Below, piece by piece: positions 1 through 6,835 of a stretch of DNA of 10,329 nucleotides. Every line of letters begins with the position of its first letter. Position 1 is the first letter of the stretch. The position numbers were made by a program, and so were the translations under genes. Origin of the DNA: Euryarchaeota archaeon UBA128 (GTDB lineage Archaea > Thermoplasmatota > Poseidoniia > Poseidoniales > Poseidoniaceae); contig DALZ01000061.1 in assembly GCA_002496955.1 (NCBI GenBank), positions 1-10,329 on the forward strand, written 5' to 3'. The notes beneath the pieces were generated by a model. That model worked only from the letters and a program-made list of their open reading frames with translations, made no database searches and was not told the DNA's origin.

Positions 1-669
1 GTTTAACGAAGGGTCATCACGGATGATTGTTTCAACACCGACAAGAATCGCATCGCATTCTTTGCGCAATTGATGAACTTCGTCAAGGCAGCCCTCAGAA
101 GTAAAGCGACCGGCAGACTGACTGCGGTCATCAACCGAACCATGTTTGTCAACTGCGAGCTTGACCGTAACAATCGGCTTTCGATGCTCACACCAATATA
201 GGAATTCGCGCATCTGGCGAGCAGCTTCAGCTTCGAGTAGACCGGTTTCAACCTCAATTCCAGCGTCCTCTAACACTTGGACTCCTTTTCCCCGTACCGT
301 TGGATTTGGGTCATAGTGCGCTACGATGGCTTTCTTCACTCCAGCCCACATCAATGCTTGAGTGCAAGGTGGAGTGCGACCAAAGTGATTACACGGCTCG
401 AGAGTGATGTAAGCAGTAGAACCGTTAGGCGAGTGGCCTTTCTGCTCAGCGTCGTGGATTGCCATCTGCTCAGCATGCAGACCGCCAAGATGGTCATGCC
501 AGCCTTCAGCAATAATTACGCCATCTTGCACTAGCACGCAGCCGACCAATGGATTGGGTGAGACTCGCCCACGGCCAATTTCTGCGACCTCTAGCGCGCG
601 TCTCATGAATCGAACATCGGCTTCGCTCCATTCCACGCTCTGCACCGGTCGATGCCTGTGGCTTAGCAT
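1..669 (-). CDS. ribD: Bifunctional riboflavin biosynthesis deaminase/reductase RibD, C-terminus cut off by window edge
   Basis: RibD deaminates the pyrimidine intermediate made from GTP and then reduces its ribose side chain, two successive steps of riboflavin synthesis in the cytoplasm. I translated this frame by hand; 223 residues are visible and it stays open to base 1. The deaminase half shows SPNPLVG near residue 37, the zinc/catalytic HAE at 65-67, and the two zinc cysteines C93 and C102 in PCNHFGRTPPC. The reductase half begins near residue 164 (KPIVTVKLAV) and continues to DAILVGVETIIRDDPSLN at the edge. The usual SLDG of the reductase is replaced by DKHGSV. The start is taken at ATG 669; ATG 606 (MRRALEVAE) would still keep the family core but is less likely. 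The gene is divergent from the lipid kinase, 61 bases away. Identity is very sure, the exact start less so. Confidence 0.95.
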   Translation of the reverse strand, partial: MLSHRHRPVQSVEWSEADVRFMRRALEVAEIGRGRVSPNPLVGCVLVQDGVIIAEGWHDHLGGLHAEQMAIHDAEQKGHSPNGSTAYITLEPCNHFGRTPPCTQALMWAGVKKAIVAHYDPNPTVRGKGVQVLEDAGIEVETGLLEAEAARQMREFLYWCEHRKPIVTVKLAVDKHGSVDDRSQSAGRFTSEGCLDEVHQLRKECDAILVGVETIIRDDPSLN

Positions 670-730
670 AATTGAGTGCTTGCTTTGGTCTGTAGGGAAG
701 TATTCATGCAACAAACCCCTATCGGGTAGC
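670..730. promoter_or_regulatory. Short divergent intergenic region between ribD and the lipid kinase
   Basis: This 61-base gap must hold the start signals of both divergent genes. I see no strong Shine-Dalgarno sequence ahead of the plus-strand ATG at 731, which is preceded by GGGTAGC, and none ahead of the ribD ATG. Leaderless or short-leader transcripts, common in archaea, would fit but are inferred. No convincing TATA box can be assigned by eye. Confidence 0.35.
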
Positions 731-1771
731 ATGGCCTCTAACGATGAAGGACCTGCAATAATCGAGTTTTTACCCGACCTGACGACCAAGAAAAAGAAAG
801 GTGTTCATCGACCAATCTATGCAGAAGTTTTCACTAAAGGGGTAAATCAAGGATATGCAATAAAAGTAATTCATCTAATGGTTAATCCATTCTCCGGCAA
901 AAAGCAGGGTGAGAAAATTGCTAACCAAGCTAAACAAATGTTTGAGCAACAATCTATCGAAGTAAAGATGCATCTGTCTACCTTCTCTGGAGAGTTGATT
1001 GAGTTGGCCGCTAGCCTGACAACCAATGACTCTGATGTGGTCGTAGTTGTTGGTGGTGATGGAAGTTTATCAGAGGTTATCACCGGCCTAATGCAGGTAA
1101 AATCTCCGTGTCGAGTTGGTCTTATTCCGGCGGGAACTGGTAATTCGATGGCTAATGACCTGAAAATCAGTAGCACTGAGGAGGCGATCAATCGCATCTG
1201 TGGCGGAAATTATCAGTTGCTAGACCTTGCTAAGGTCGACATGGTTGCGGGACTACCTGGCAATGAGAGCGGTGAATTGACACGCTACAGTGCAAATCTT
1301 GTCACCTGGGGACTTGGTGTTGACTCAACCATCAAAGCCGAAGGAATGCGTTGGATGGGTCCAATGCGTTATGATGTTGGAATATTGATGGCAATTATGG
1401 CTAATAATCGCCGACATGCAACATTAACCATCGATGGACACACATTCGAGGACGATTTCACCTTGTTCCTAATCCAAAATAGCCAAACTGGCGGATCGCT
1501 ACTGCCTCTGGCGCCAGGTGCCTCACTCGATGACGGAATGATGGATATTGGAATCCTGAAGAAGATGAAACGTGGTCAAATCCTCAAAGCTTTTGGCCAA
1601 TTGAAAAAAGAAGGACGCCATGTGTTCCATCCAATGGTGGATTATTACCGATTCAAGACGCTAGAAATCTCTACGCCAAAGCCGACAGCCATCAATGTTG
1701 ATGGCGAAAATATTGGTTCGACACCACTGAAAATGACGGTATTGCCCGGTGCCATCAAACTCATTGTTTGA
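731..1771 (+). CDS. Diacylglycerol kinase / lipid kinase family protein (YegS/sphingosine-kinase-like)
   Basis: A soluble lipid kinase that would transfer phosphate from ATP to a lipid hydroxyl such as diacylglycerol or a sphingoid/archaeal lipid; the true substrate cannot be read from sequence. From the chosen start it has 346 residues. The catalytic domain starts near residue 44 with NPFSG (52-56), followed by the nucleotide-binding GGDGS (108-112) and PAGTGN (133-138). The C-terminal beta-sandwich half carries LAPGASLDDG and the family-typical INVDGE near the end. Residues 1-43 form a polar lysine-containing N-terminal extension not needed by the kinase fold. The frame is open back to 554, but that longer form would run antisense through the ribD N-terminus and reads like non-protein, so ATG 731 is preferred. 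The gene ends directly against the stop of the convergent lipoprotein gene. Confidence 0.85.
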   Translation: MASNDEGPAIIEFLPDLTTKKKKGVHRPIYAEVFTKGVNQGYAIKVIHLMVNPFSGKKQGEKIANQAKQMFEQQSIEVKMHLSTFSGELIELAASLTTNDSDVVVVVGGDGSLSEVITGLMQVKSPCRVGLIPAGTGNSMANDLKISSTEEAINRICGGNYQLLDLAKVDMVAGLPGNESGELTRYSANLVTWGLGVDSTIKAEGMRWMGPMRYDVGILMAIMANNRRHATLTIDGHTFEDDFTLFLIQNSQTGGSLLPLAPGASLDDGMMDIGILKKMKRGQILKAFGQLKKEGRHVFHPMVDYYRFKTLEISTPKPTAINVDGENIGSTPLKMTVLPGAIKLIV

Positions 1772-1774
1772 TCA
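1769..1774. other. Abutting convergent stop codons (TGATCA)
   Basis: The lipid kinase stop (TGA, 1769-1771) and the stop of the minus-strand lipoprotein gene (TGA, reading 1774-1772) touch with no base between them. No space is left for a terminator between the genes, so at least one transcript must end inside the opposite gene and form antisense overlap. Confidence 0.9.
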
Positions 1775-3310
1775 CAAGGAGAAATCTGAGAAGTCGTCCT
1801 CTTCTTCGAATTGCTGAACCTCCGGCTGAGTCTCTGGCTCAGGTTCAGGTTCAACTGGAGCTGTTGATCGGCGTTTCTTTGCCGCCCGCCGCTTCACCGG
1901 TGCTTTAGCGGCTTTCTTTCTTGGTGGTGAATCTTTACGGACACTAGAGAAATGTTCGCGGCGTTGCGGTGTAGGCTCATTGGCAACGACATTGCTAACC
2001 GGACTGCTCTCTCGTTTTGGTGGCGGACTCCACGTGTCTTGTTGACCAAAGACTGGAGTACTATCAACCACTGAATCAACGATTTCTTTTTCCAATTTAA
2101 CGGATTCTTCCGTTGCTATTACGGATGAGGCGCTACCACCGAATTCAGTTGGGCCGTCGCTGGAACCGCCAGACAAAGCACTGTCGAGGTCGAAACCTGA
2201 GAGGCCAGAATCTTCTTTTTTCGAGGTTTTTTTACTTGGCGGTTGACGTTTCTGCGCGGCCTTATCCTCACGGTCATGTTGCCGTTTGCGCTCTGTTGGA
2301 GACATGGAACCTGATTTTTTGTCACGCTTGAGGTCTGCAGCCACTTTCTTAATTTTAGCCAATCCTTCTTCGCCAAGCAATGTCTTCATGGTTTCCTTAG
2401 CACCTTGTCTGACAATCATTTGCGAAAGTAGAAACATGGCAACTGAACCACCAATACCAACGACGATGAAGAAACTGATGAAACCAGCACGCCCAATCAA
2501 TGGAACATCCCCCAACTTCCATTCATCGCCATCGTTGCCGTTTGCGCTAACTACTCGACCGTCAATCTCTATCTTGTCAACGAGAACATAAACTGATTCA
2601 ACATTATTCACGCCCACCTGGAAATTACAATCTTCATTTACGGTGTGAGTAGAACTGCGATAATAACCGGTGGTTTGATCTGCATCGTTAATTCTAAACG
2701 GTGTTCCATTGACTGTCGTTGGGCTTATTAGATAACCGTGAACAGTAATTGGTTTATGCCATTCAGCCAAGGCAAGAAATCCATCGTTGAGGTTTTCGGA
2801 AGTTGGGATTAGCCCCAGTATGTACCATTCGGAGTCAGAGTCAGCATCGATTTCATCTAAATCAACTGACCCGGCTCTAGTTTCTGGCATCAATGGAATA
2901 TTCCACTGCTTGATGTCGATACGAGCGCCTTCACCATCTTCAACAGCCTCAGCTGCGCCGGTTGACATAGCCTGTATGGCTACTGCTGCAGTGACAGCAG
3001 TATCCATACCTGTTGCACCCTCCAGTGGATCATGAGAATCATAGAGAGTACTGGCGGAAAGGTAACCGCTAAACTCAATCCTTGTAGAGGCGTTTTTTGC
3101 CAGAGTCAGCTGTTCGCCAACATCGCATCCGATTGGTGAAAGACTCTCATAAGTGGCTCGTGAATCGCCAAGATTGGTAGTTATCTCTGTTTCTTCGACA
3201 GAGAAATCAACTTCAATACCACTGTTTCCCCACTCTGCCGTATTTGAGCCCAAGCAGCCAGCTAGCAACATTGTGCAGACGAGAATTAGCGCTAGCCGGG
3301 TGCTCCGCAT
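1772..3310 (-). CDS. Predicted lipoprotein with one transmembrane helix and long charged cytoplasmic tail, function unknown
   Basis: I do not recognise this 512-residue protein. It opens with a signal peptide ending in a lipobox (LLAGC, Cys19), so the mature N-terminus is probably lipid-anchored on the outer face. Residues 20-272 form an acidic ectodomain with cysteines at 62 and 228 that could pair, and an alanine-rich hydrophobic stretch near 103-122. A clear transmembrane helix lies at about 275-298. It is followed by basic residues and a helical segment (302-328), then a low-complexity tail with lysine/arginine-rich patches (327-367, 461-481), a PEPEPEPE stretch (487-494) and an acidic end (EEEDDFSDF). 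The ATG at 3310 begins the signal peptide and has no strong ribosome binding site. The gene lies 70 bases after the tRNA-Ser on the same strand. It could be an envelope scaffold or sensor, but nothing shows that directly. Confidence 0.8.
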   Translation of the reverse strand: MRSTRLALILVCTMLLAGCLGSNTAEWGNSGIEVDFSVEETEITTNLGDSRATYESLSPIGCDVGEQLTLAKNASTRIEFSGYLSASTLYDSHDPLEGATGMDTAVTAAVAIQAMSTGAAEAVEDGEGARIDIKQWNIPLMPETRAGSVDLDEIDADSDSEWYILGLIPTSENLNDGFLALAEWHKPITVHGYLISPTTVNGTPFRINDADQTTGYYRSSTHTVNEDCNFQVGVNNVESVYVLVDKIEIDGRVVSANGNDGDEWKLGDVPLIGRAGFISFFIVVGIGGSVAMFLLSQMIVRQGAKETMKTLLGEEGLAKIKKVAADLKRDKKSGSMSPTERKRQHDREDKAAQKRQPPSKKTSKKEDSGLSGFDLDSALSGGSSDGPTEFGGSASSVIATEESVKLEKEIVDSVVDSTPVFGQQDTWSPPPKRESSPVSNVVANEPTPQRREHFSSVRKDSPPRKKAAKAPVKRRAAKKRRSTAPVEPEPEPETQPEVQQFEEEDDFSDFSL

Positions 3311-3380
3311 GATAAGCCTAAGAGGGATTTAGTTTGAGAACTCTTCCATTGTCAATCAACGATATTGACGGTGGATTGAA

Positions 3381-3465
3381 TGGCGCAGAGAGAGGGATTC
3401 GAACCCCCGCGTCTTACGACAGTGGATTTCAAGTCCACCGCACTACCGGGCTATGCGATCTCTGC
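3381..3465 (-). tRNA. tRNA-Ser(UGA): tRNA-Ser (anticodon UGA), CCA encoded
   Basis: Read on the minus strand, the acceptor stem GCAGAGA pairs fully with TCTCTGC. The D arm is GCAT/GTGC around AGCCCGGTA. The anticodon arm is GTGGA/TCCAC with loop CTTGAAA, giving anticodon TGA. There is a long variable region of 13 bases with a GTC/GAC helix, as expected of class II tRNA-Ser, and a T arm GGGGG/CCCTC with loop TTCGAAT. The discriminator base is G (3384), the usual one for serine, and CCA follows at 3383-3381. There is no intron. It sits on the same strand as the cox operon, 67 bases after the SCO stop. Confidence 0.95.
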
Positions 3466-3532
3466 AACGATTCTCCCGATGAATTTCTCTTTGTAGTCTT
3501 TTGCCCTAACTTTCGGGCGAGTTTTTCGGCAC
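3466..3532 (-). promoter_or_regulatory. Gap between SCO gene and tRNA-Ser
   Basis: These 67 bases should contain the end of the cox transcript and the tRNA promoter, unless the tRNA is cut from the operon transcript. A short GCCC/GGGC hairpin with an 8-base loop occurs at 3503-3518. It is too weak to call a terminator. No clear TATA box is visible. Confidence 0.25.
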
Positions 3533-5080
3533 TCACTCTACTTTGCTTGACTGTTTACTGCCGATTCTCACCGCAGCGATCGATATTGCCGCGATACTGG
3601 TCAAGATAGTAAAACCGGGGATTTTACCGGAGTCTGTATCTACTAAGCCCTCATCCTCAACCAGACTCTCAATATCCTCAATAAATTCCTCCGGGCTCCA
3701 ACTATCGCCTGTCCATGCAATCACTGGTTTTCGCTGAGTATCGAGGATTAGCGTAGTTGTTGAGTGCCCGACATAGTATTCTTCTTCCACATCAGCTAAC
3801 ACACACGATAGCATAGAATCTTCTGGCCATTCATAGCCTTCGTCACACATACAGTGTTTGTTAGCCCCACTACCCATTTCCCAACCGTGTCCGTCACAAA
3901 CTACGCTATCGTCTTCAGCAAATGCTCCCGGCATAGGAATTGTTGCATCATCAGTGTAGTTTGGAGCCCATGCAAGGTATTCAGGGTTGTCAATTGAATC
4001 CATGCCCACTTGACTTGCTTCCCAAGCCATGGTAGTTTGGTTCCACTGATGTAACTCCCACCACCAACTGTTATTGTTAGCTGCTGGACCTTCCCCGTTT
4101 ACTAACTCTAAGTAATGGCCAAACTGTGTATCTGGTGCATCATAAGTAATACCTGCACCATCGAAAGCAGAACTGGTCAAATACCAGCCATTGGATTGGT
4201 TAATTTCCTGATACTTTGTGGTGTTATCGGGGAATACGATTGCTACAGAGGCTTGGTCTTCGGACGGTGTTGGCAGCAGACTGGCGTCGGCCGTTGATGC
4301 GACCCATGCGATGCTTTCGCTGATTGGATGTTCCACTGAGTCAACACCGAGTGAGGAGGCCGCCCAAGATTCGCTAGTCTTGTTGAAGGTCATTAACTCC
4401 CAATACCAGGAATTATCTGACGGCGTATCGATTCCATCAATCCCGTTTAGCATGGTGCCATATTCAGAATGAACTGAGTAGTTGAGTCCCCATCCTGCTT
4501 CGTTAGCCGCAAATTTTGTTGTCGACCACGCGGTTGGTAGGTTCATGAGCTCGGTTGCTACACCAGATTCATTGACTAGGATAACTGTTGAGTCGGCTGC
4601 TTGATGACCGTTTATATCGCCAATGTGAGCCGCTAACACATTCTTTTGTACCACCAAGCCAAAACTATCCCAAATCCCTTCGAGGTATGCTAATTCACCA
4701 GTTAGGTGAGGCCAATCAACACCGTGTAGCTGCGTGTATTCCTTCAACTTCTCTGGGGTATCGTAACCAGGATCAACACTTATTGAAACAAAAGACACGT
4801 GTTGTTGATACTCAGAGCCGATACCTTCCTCAACCGAACGTAATGACTGAGTAATTATTGGACAAACATCTGGACACTTGGTGAAGATGAATGCCACCAC
4901 TATGACATCGCCTCTGAAATCTGAGAAATTTGTTTCAATGTTATCTTGATTGACTAGGGTAAAGTCGTCGACTGGGCCTCTTGATAATTGATATCCTTTG
5001 TAAGCTGTAGTGGCTGGTATTGTTGCAGAAAAAAGCATCAAAATTGCGACAATTGCCAACCAAGACTGCTTGGAAACCAT
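3533..5080 (-). CDS. sco: SCO1/SenC-family copper chaperone with a large domain insertion and C-terminal membrane anchor
   Basis: SCO proteins are extracytoplasmic thioredoxin-fold chaperones that bind copper and assemble the CuA site of oxidase subunit II; its place as last gene of the cox operon fits. The protein has 515 residues, far above the roughly 200-230 usual for the family. Residues 1-26 are a signal peptide. The first part of the SCO fold spans about 30-147 with the copper-binding CPDVC (C69, C73), FVSISVDP and WPHLTG. The fold resumes at about 435 with YYVGHSTTTLILD, supplying the third ligand His439, and ends near 478. Between them, about 148-434 is an insertion holding two related repeats (about 164-260 and 278-372) and a four-cysteine EGF-like segment (395-426). 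The two SCO pieces together make about 160 residues, a complete domain. A transmembrane helix at about 488-506 ends the protein. AGGAAGG precedes the ATG at 5080. Confidence 0.9.
   Translation of the reverse strand: MVSKQSWLAIVAILMLFSATIPATTAYKGYQLSRGPVDDFTLVNQDNIETNFSDFRGDVIVVAFIFTKCPDVCPIITQSLRSVEEGIGSEYQQHVSFVSISVDPGYDTPEKLKEYTQLHGVDWPHLTGELAYLEGIWDSFGLVVQKNVLAAHIGDINGHQAADSTVILVNESGVATELMNLPTAWSTTKFAANEAGWGLNYSVHSEYGTMLNGIDGIDTPSDNSWYWELMTFNKTSESWAASSLGVDSVEHPISESIAWVASTADASLLPTPSEDQASVAIVFPDNTTKYQEINQSNGWYLTSSAFDGAGITYDAPDTQFGHYLELVNGEGPAANNNSWWWELHQWNQTTMAWEASQVGMDSIDNPEYLAWAPNYTDDATIPMPGAFAEDDSVVCDGHGWEMGSGANKHCMCDEGYEWPEDSMLSCVLADVEEEYYVGHSTTTLILDTQRKPVIAWTGDSWSPEEFIEDIESLVEDEGLVDTDSGKIPGFTILTSIAAISIAAVRIGSKQSSKVE
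3965..4249 (-). repeat. Second protein-level tandem repeat in the SCO insertion
   Basis: This encodes residues 278-372 of the SCO protein. It matches the upstream copy at a constant offset of 114 residues over most of its length: SVAIVF against STVILV, NSWWWEL against NSWYWEL, VGMDSIDNP against LGVDSVEHP, then LAW against IAW after a two-residue gap. The pattern resembles small extracellular DUF4430-like domains; that family name is a suggestion only. Confidence 0.75.
4301..4591 (-). repeat. First protein-level tandem repeat in the SCO insertion
   Basis: This encodes residues 164-260 of the SCO protein. Key positions are S164, the N223-L229 motif NSWYWEL, D247 in LGVDS and W259. Each is repeated downstream with 112-114 residue spacing. 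The two copies are diverged in sequence, which points to an old duplication and not to a recent one. Confidence 0.75.
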
Positions 5081-5113
5081 ACACCTTCCTAGAGATGGGG
5101 TTATTTGAATGCT

Positions 5114-5503
5114 TCATCTATTTGTAGCATAGTCCCAATCGGGGGTGCACCACGATGGTAGTTCAGTGATAGCCTCAGGGTTGGATAGGCCGATACCCCA
5201 CAGCATCAGTAAAACAAACAGCACCGGGAACAGAGCTGTTCTCGTGTAAATACGGGGGTCGCCACGCAAGTGCATGAAGTAAGCAGCAATACCATAGCCT
5301 TTGATGATACCAACCACGATTAGAATCCCCCAAACCATGAAGCGGCTGATTCGAATATCTGTTCCGGGGATGTGCTCGAAGAACACAGCACCGACTTCAA
5401 ATAATGTAAAGAACATCAACACTTGGAAATTCCAAAAATAGATGTCTTTACCCGTTTTATCGAGTAACCATTTTTCTAATCCTGTTGCTGCATGCTCGCC
5501 CAA
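5114..5503 (-). CDS. Cytochrome c oxidase subunit IV (prokaryotic COX4-like, three helices)
   Basis: A small accessory membrane subunit of the aa3-type oxidase, 129 residues. Three transmembrane helices lie at about 23-42, 54-77 and 87-106. The second ends in the family-typical IIKGYGIAAYFMHLRGD, with Lys68 and His78. The start is TTG at 5503, supported by GAGGTGAT ending 3 bases upstream; the first internal ATG in frame (residue 30) would cut the first helix. The ribosome binding site overlaps the coxC stop codon, which suggests translational coupling. The SCO gene follows after 33 bases. The C-terminal tail (about 107-129) is polar with a single cysteine (119). Confidence 0.88.
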   Translation of the reverse strand: MGEHAATGLEKWLLDKTGKDIYFWNFQVLMFFTLFEVGAVFFEHIPGTDIRISRFMVWGILIVVGIIKGYGIAAYFMHLRGDPRIYTRTALFPVLFVLLMLWGIGLSNPEAITELPSWCTPDWDYATNR

Positions 5504-5506
5504 TTA

Positions 5507-5514
5507 ATCACCTC
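5507..5514 (-). promoter_or_regulatory. Ribosome binding site deciding the TTG start of subunit IV
   Basis: GAGGTGAT on the minus strand matches the 3' end of 16S rRNA well and ends 3 bases before TTG. It overlaps the TGA stop of coxC (5515-5513), so ribosomes finishing coxC arrive on the next start. Confidence 0.75.
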
Positions 5515-6832
5515 AATACAAATAAAATGCTGGGAATATAACTACCCACGCAAGATCAACAAAGTGCCAATACAGCCCAAAATACTCGATACCTTGGCCG
5601 TTGTCTTCATCATAACCAACCGTGTCAGCTTTGAATACAAGATATAGCATTATCAGTAAACCAGCAAAAACGTGCATGCCGTGAGCACCGGTAGCGACGA
5701 AGAATATCGAACCTTGGACAGTACCGACGGTAAAACCTTCAGCGATGAGGTGACTCCACTCAACTAACTTCAAGACAATAAACATCGACCCCAATGCTAA
5801 AGTCACTATCAGATAATTCCTGACAGCAATTTTCTTGTTGGGAAGGAAAAATCTCAAGAAGTTTTTCGGAGCCTCCCAATCCTTGTCTTTAGCAGTCTTT
5901 AGCGCCAAGACAATGGTGTAAGAGGAGATTATCAGTGCAAACGTGTTGACTGCCCCTGGTAACATGGTCCAAAAGTCTCCAGTTCCCGCAGCACCCCCGG
6001 GTCTAAGATAGTCTGAAGCAGTGAGAACAATGTCACCTTCTGTTGCGCCAACTGAACATTTGCCCTCATCGAAAGCCCATTTAGTACACCACTCAGTTCG
6101 AATTCTAAGATATGAGGAAAAGAAGGTTGCGAATACCATAACCTCTGACATAATGAAGACCCAAATTCCAGCCTTTCGGATATGCTCTCCTTCGAATGGT
6201 GCTGAGGTAGCAATTTGCTCACCATAGCCAATAAATGGCAGATCTTCACGCCACCAATTTGCGATGCTAATCATGATAATCGTCAGACCAACCATGCTGA
6301 GTATCATATCGCCCGCAACAAAACTACCACCTTGTCCCAATAATGGCCGAGTGGATTCAACAAAATCGGGGAATCCCATTAAGAAAAGTAACACACCAAT
6401 ACACATGATGATTGGTGATGCAGAGCCATGGTGCTCATCATGATGGTCATCATGATGATCGCCATGATGGTCGTCATGTCCATGCTCTTCCTGAGGCTGC
6501 ATCATATTGATGAATCCGCCCACGCCAAGGAACATGGCATAGACTATACAGATAACCAGAGTAGTAACTCCCGCAATCCAGTAGGTAAGGTATGACAGGT
6601 GAGCATCGATTTCGACGTGATGTAACTCATATAATTCATCTTCAGTTACTGTAGGATCTTCCATAGCGTCGTAGTAAGCGGTCTTTGCGCTGTCATAGGT
6701 ATCGTATTTGGCGCTACCGACACCCAAGCCTAAGGCACCAAAAGCAACAATTCCAATGGTCAATATTGCTCCAGCCATCAGCATTGCCCGACTCCACACG
6801 GAATTTGCGACGAAGTTATTGTGAGCGCTCAT
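5513..6832 (-). CDS. coxC: Cytochrome c oxidase subunit III with N-terminal two-helix extension and histidine-rich loop
   Basis: Accessory core subunit of the aa3-type oxidase, 439 residues against about 200-280 usual. The family core runs from about 138 to the end: helices at about 140-158 and 173-193, then IWVFIMSEVMVFATFFSSYL with the conserved glutamate E230, LPGAVNTFALIISS, ATGAHGMHVFAGLLIM and the C-terminal YWHFVDLAWVVIFPAFYLY. Before the core lie two extra helices (about 15-40 and 83-110) with a polar acidic loop between them, and then residues 117-135, in which ten of 19 residues are histidine. With the N-terminus inside, that loop falls on the cytoplasmic side (inference). An outer loop has cysteines 249 and 259 that may pair. 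The ATG at 6832 follows the coxA stop by 3 bases and is preceded by AAGGGGGG. Confidence 0.93.
   Translation of the reverse strand: MSAHNNFVANSVWSRAMLMAGAILTIGIVAFGALGLGVGSAKYDTYDSAKTAYYDAMEDPTVTEDELYELHHVEIDAHLSYLTYWIAGVTTLVICIVYAMFLGVGGFINMMQPQEEHGHDDHHGDHHDDHHDEHHGSASPIIMCIGVLLFLMGFPDFVESTRPLLGQGGSFVAGDMILSMVGLTIIMISIANWWREDLPFIGYGEQIATSAPFEGEHIRKAGIWVFIMSEVMVFATFFSSYLRIRTEWCTKWAFDEGKCSVGATEGDIVLTASDYLRPGGAAGTGDFWTMLPGAVNTFALIISSYTIVLALKTAKDKDWEAPKNFLRFFLPNKKIAVRNYLIVTLALGSMFIVLKLVEWSHLIAEGFTVGTVQGSIFFVATGAHGMHVFAGLLIMLYLVFKADTVGYDEDNGQGIEYFGLYWHFVDLAWVVIFPAFYLY
6428..6484 (-). repeat. Histidine/aspartate-rich repeat tract within coxC
   Basis: Imperfect units of CATGATGGTCAT type on the plus strand encode HDDHHGDHHDDHHDEHH. 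Histidines fall at 117, 119, 122, 123, 126, 127, 130, 131, 134 and 135. Such tracts commonly bind Zn, Cu or Ni ions. The tract may also vary in length between strains by slippage. Confidence 0.8.
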
Positions 6833-6835
6833 GAA

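Noticed and set aside
554..730. Upstream extension of the lipid kinase frame to ATG 554
   Set aside because: It overlaps the ribD N-terminus antisense, and the 59 added residues are rich in Cys, Ser, Arg and Trp with no family match. ATG 731 gives a normal protein.
3503..3518. Hairpin GCCC/GGGC as a transcription terminator after the SCO gene
   Set aside because: It has only four base pairs with an eight-base loop, and no T-run follows in the minus-strand direction.
4583..4606. HQAADSTVIL in the SCO protein as the family's histidine motif with the ligand lost
   Set aside because: It looks similar to the SCO VDHS region, but it belongs to the first inserted repeat. The true ligand is His439 in YYVGHSTTT.
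6428..6484. CRISPR-like or satellite repeat
   Set aside because: The periodic CATGATGGTCAT pattern is explained by in-frame histidine/aspartate codons of coxC and has no spacers.
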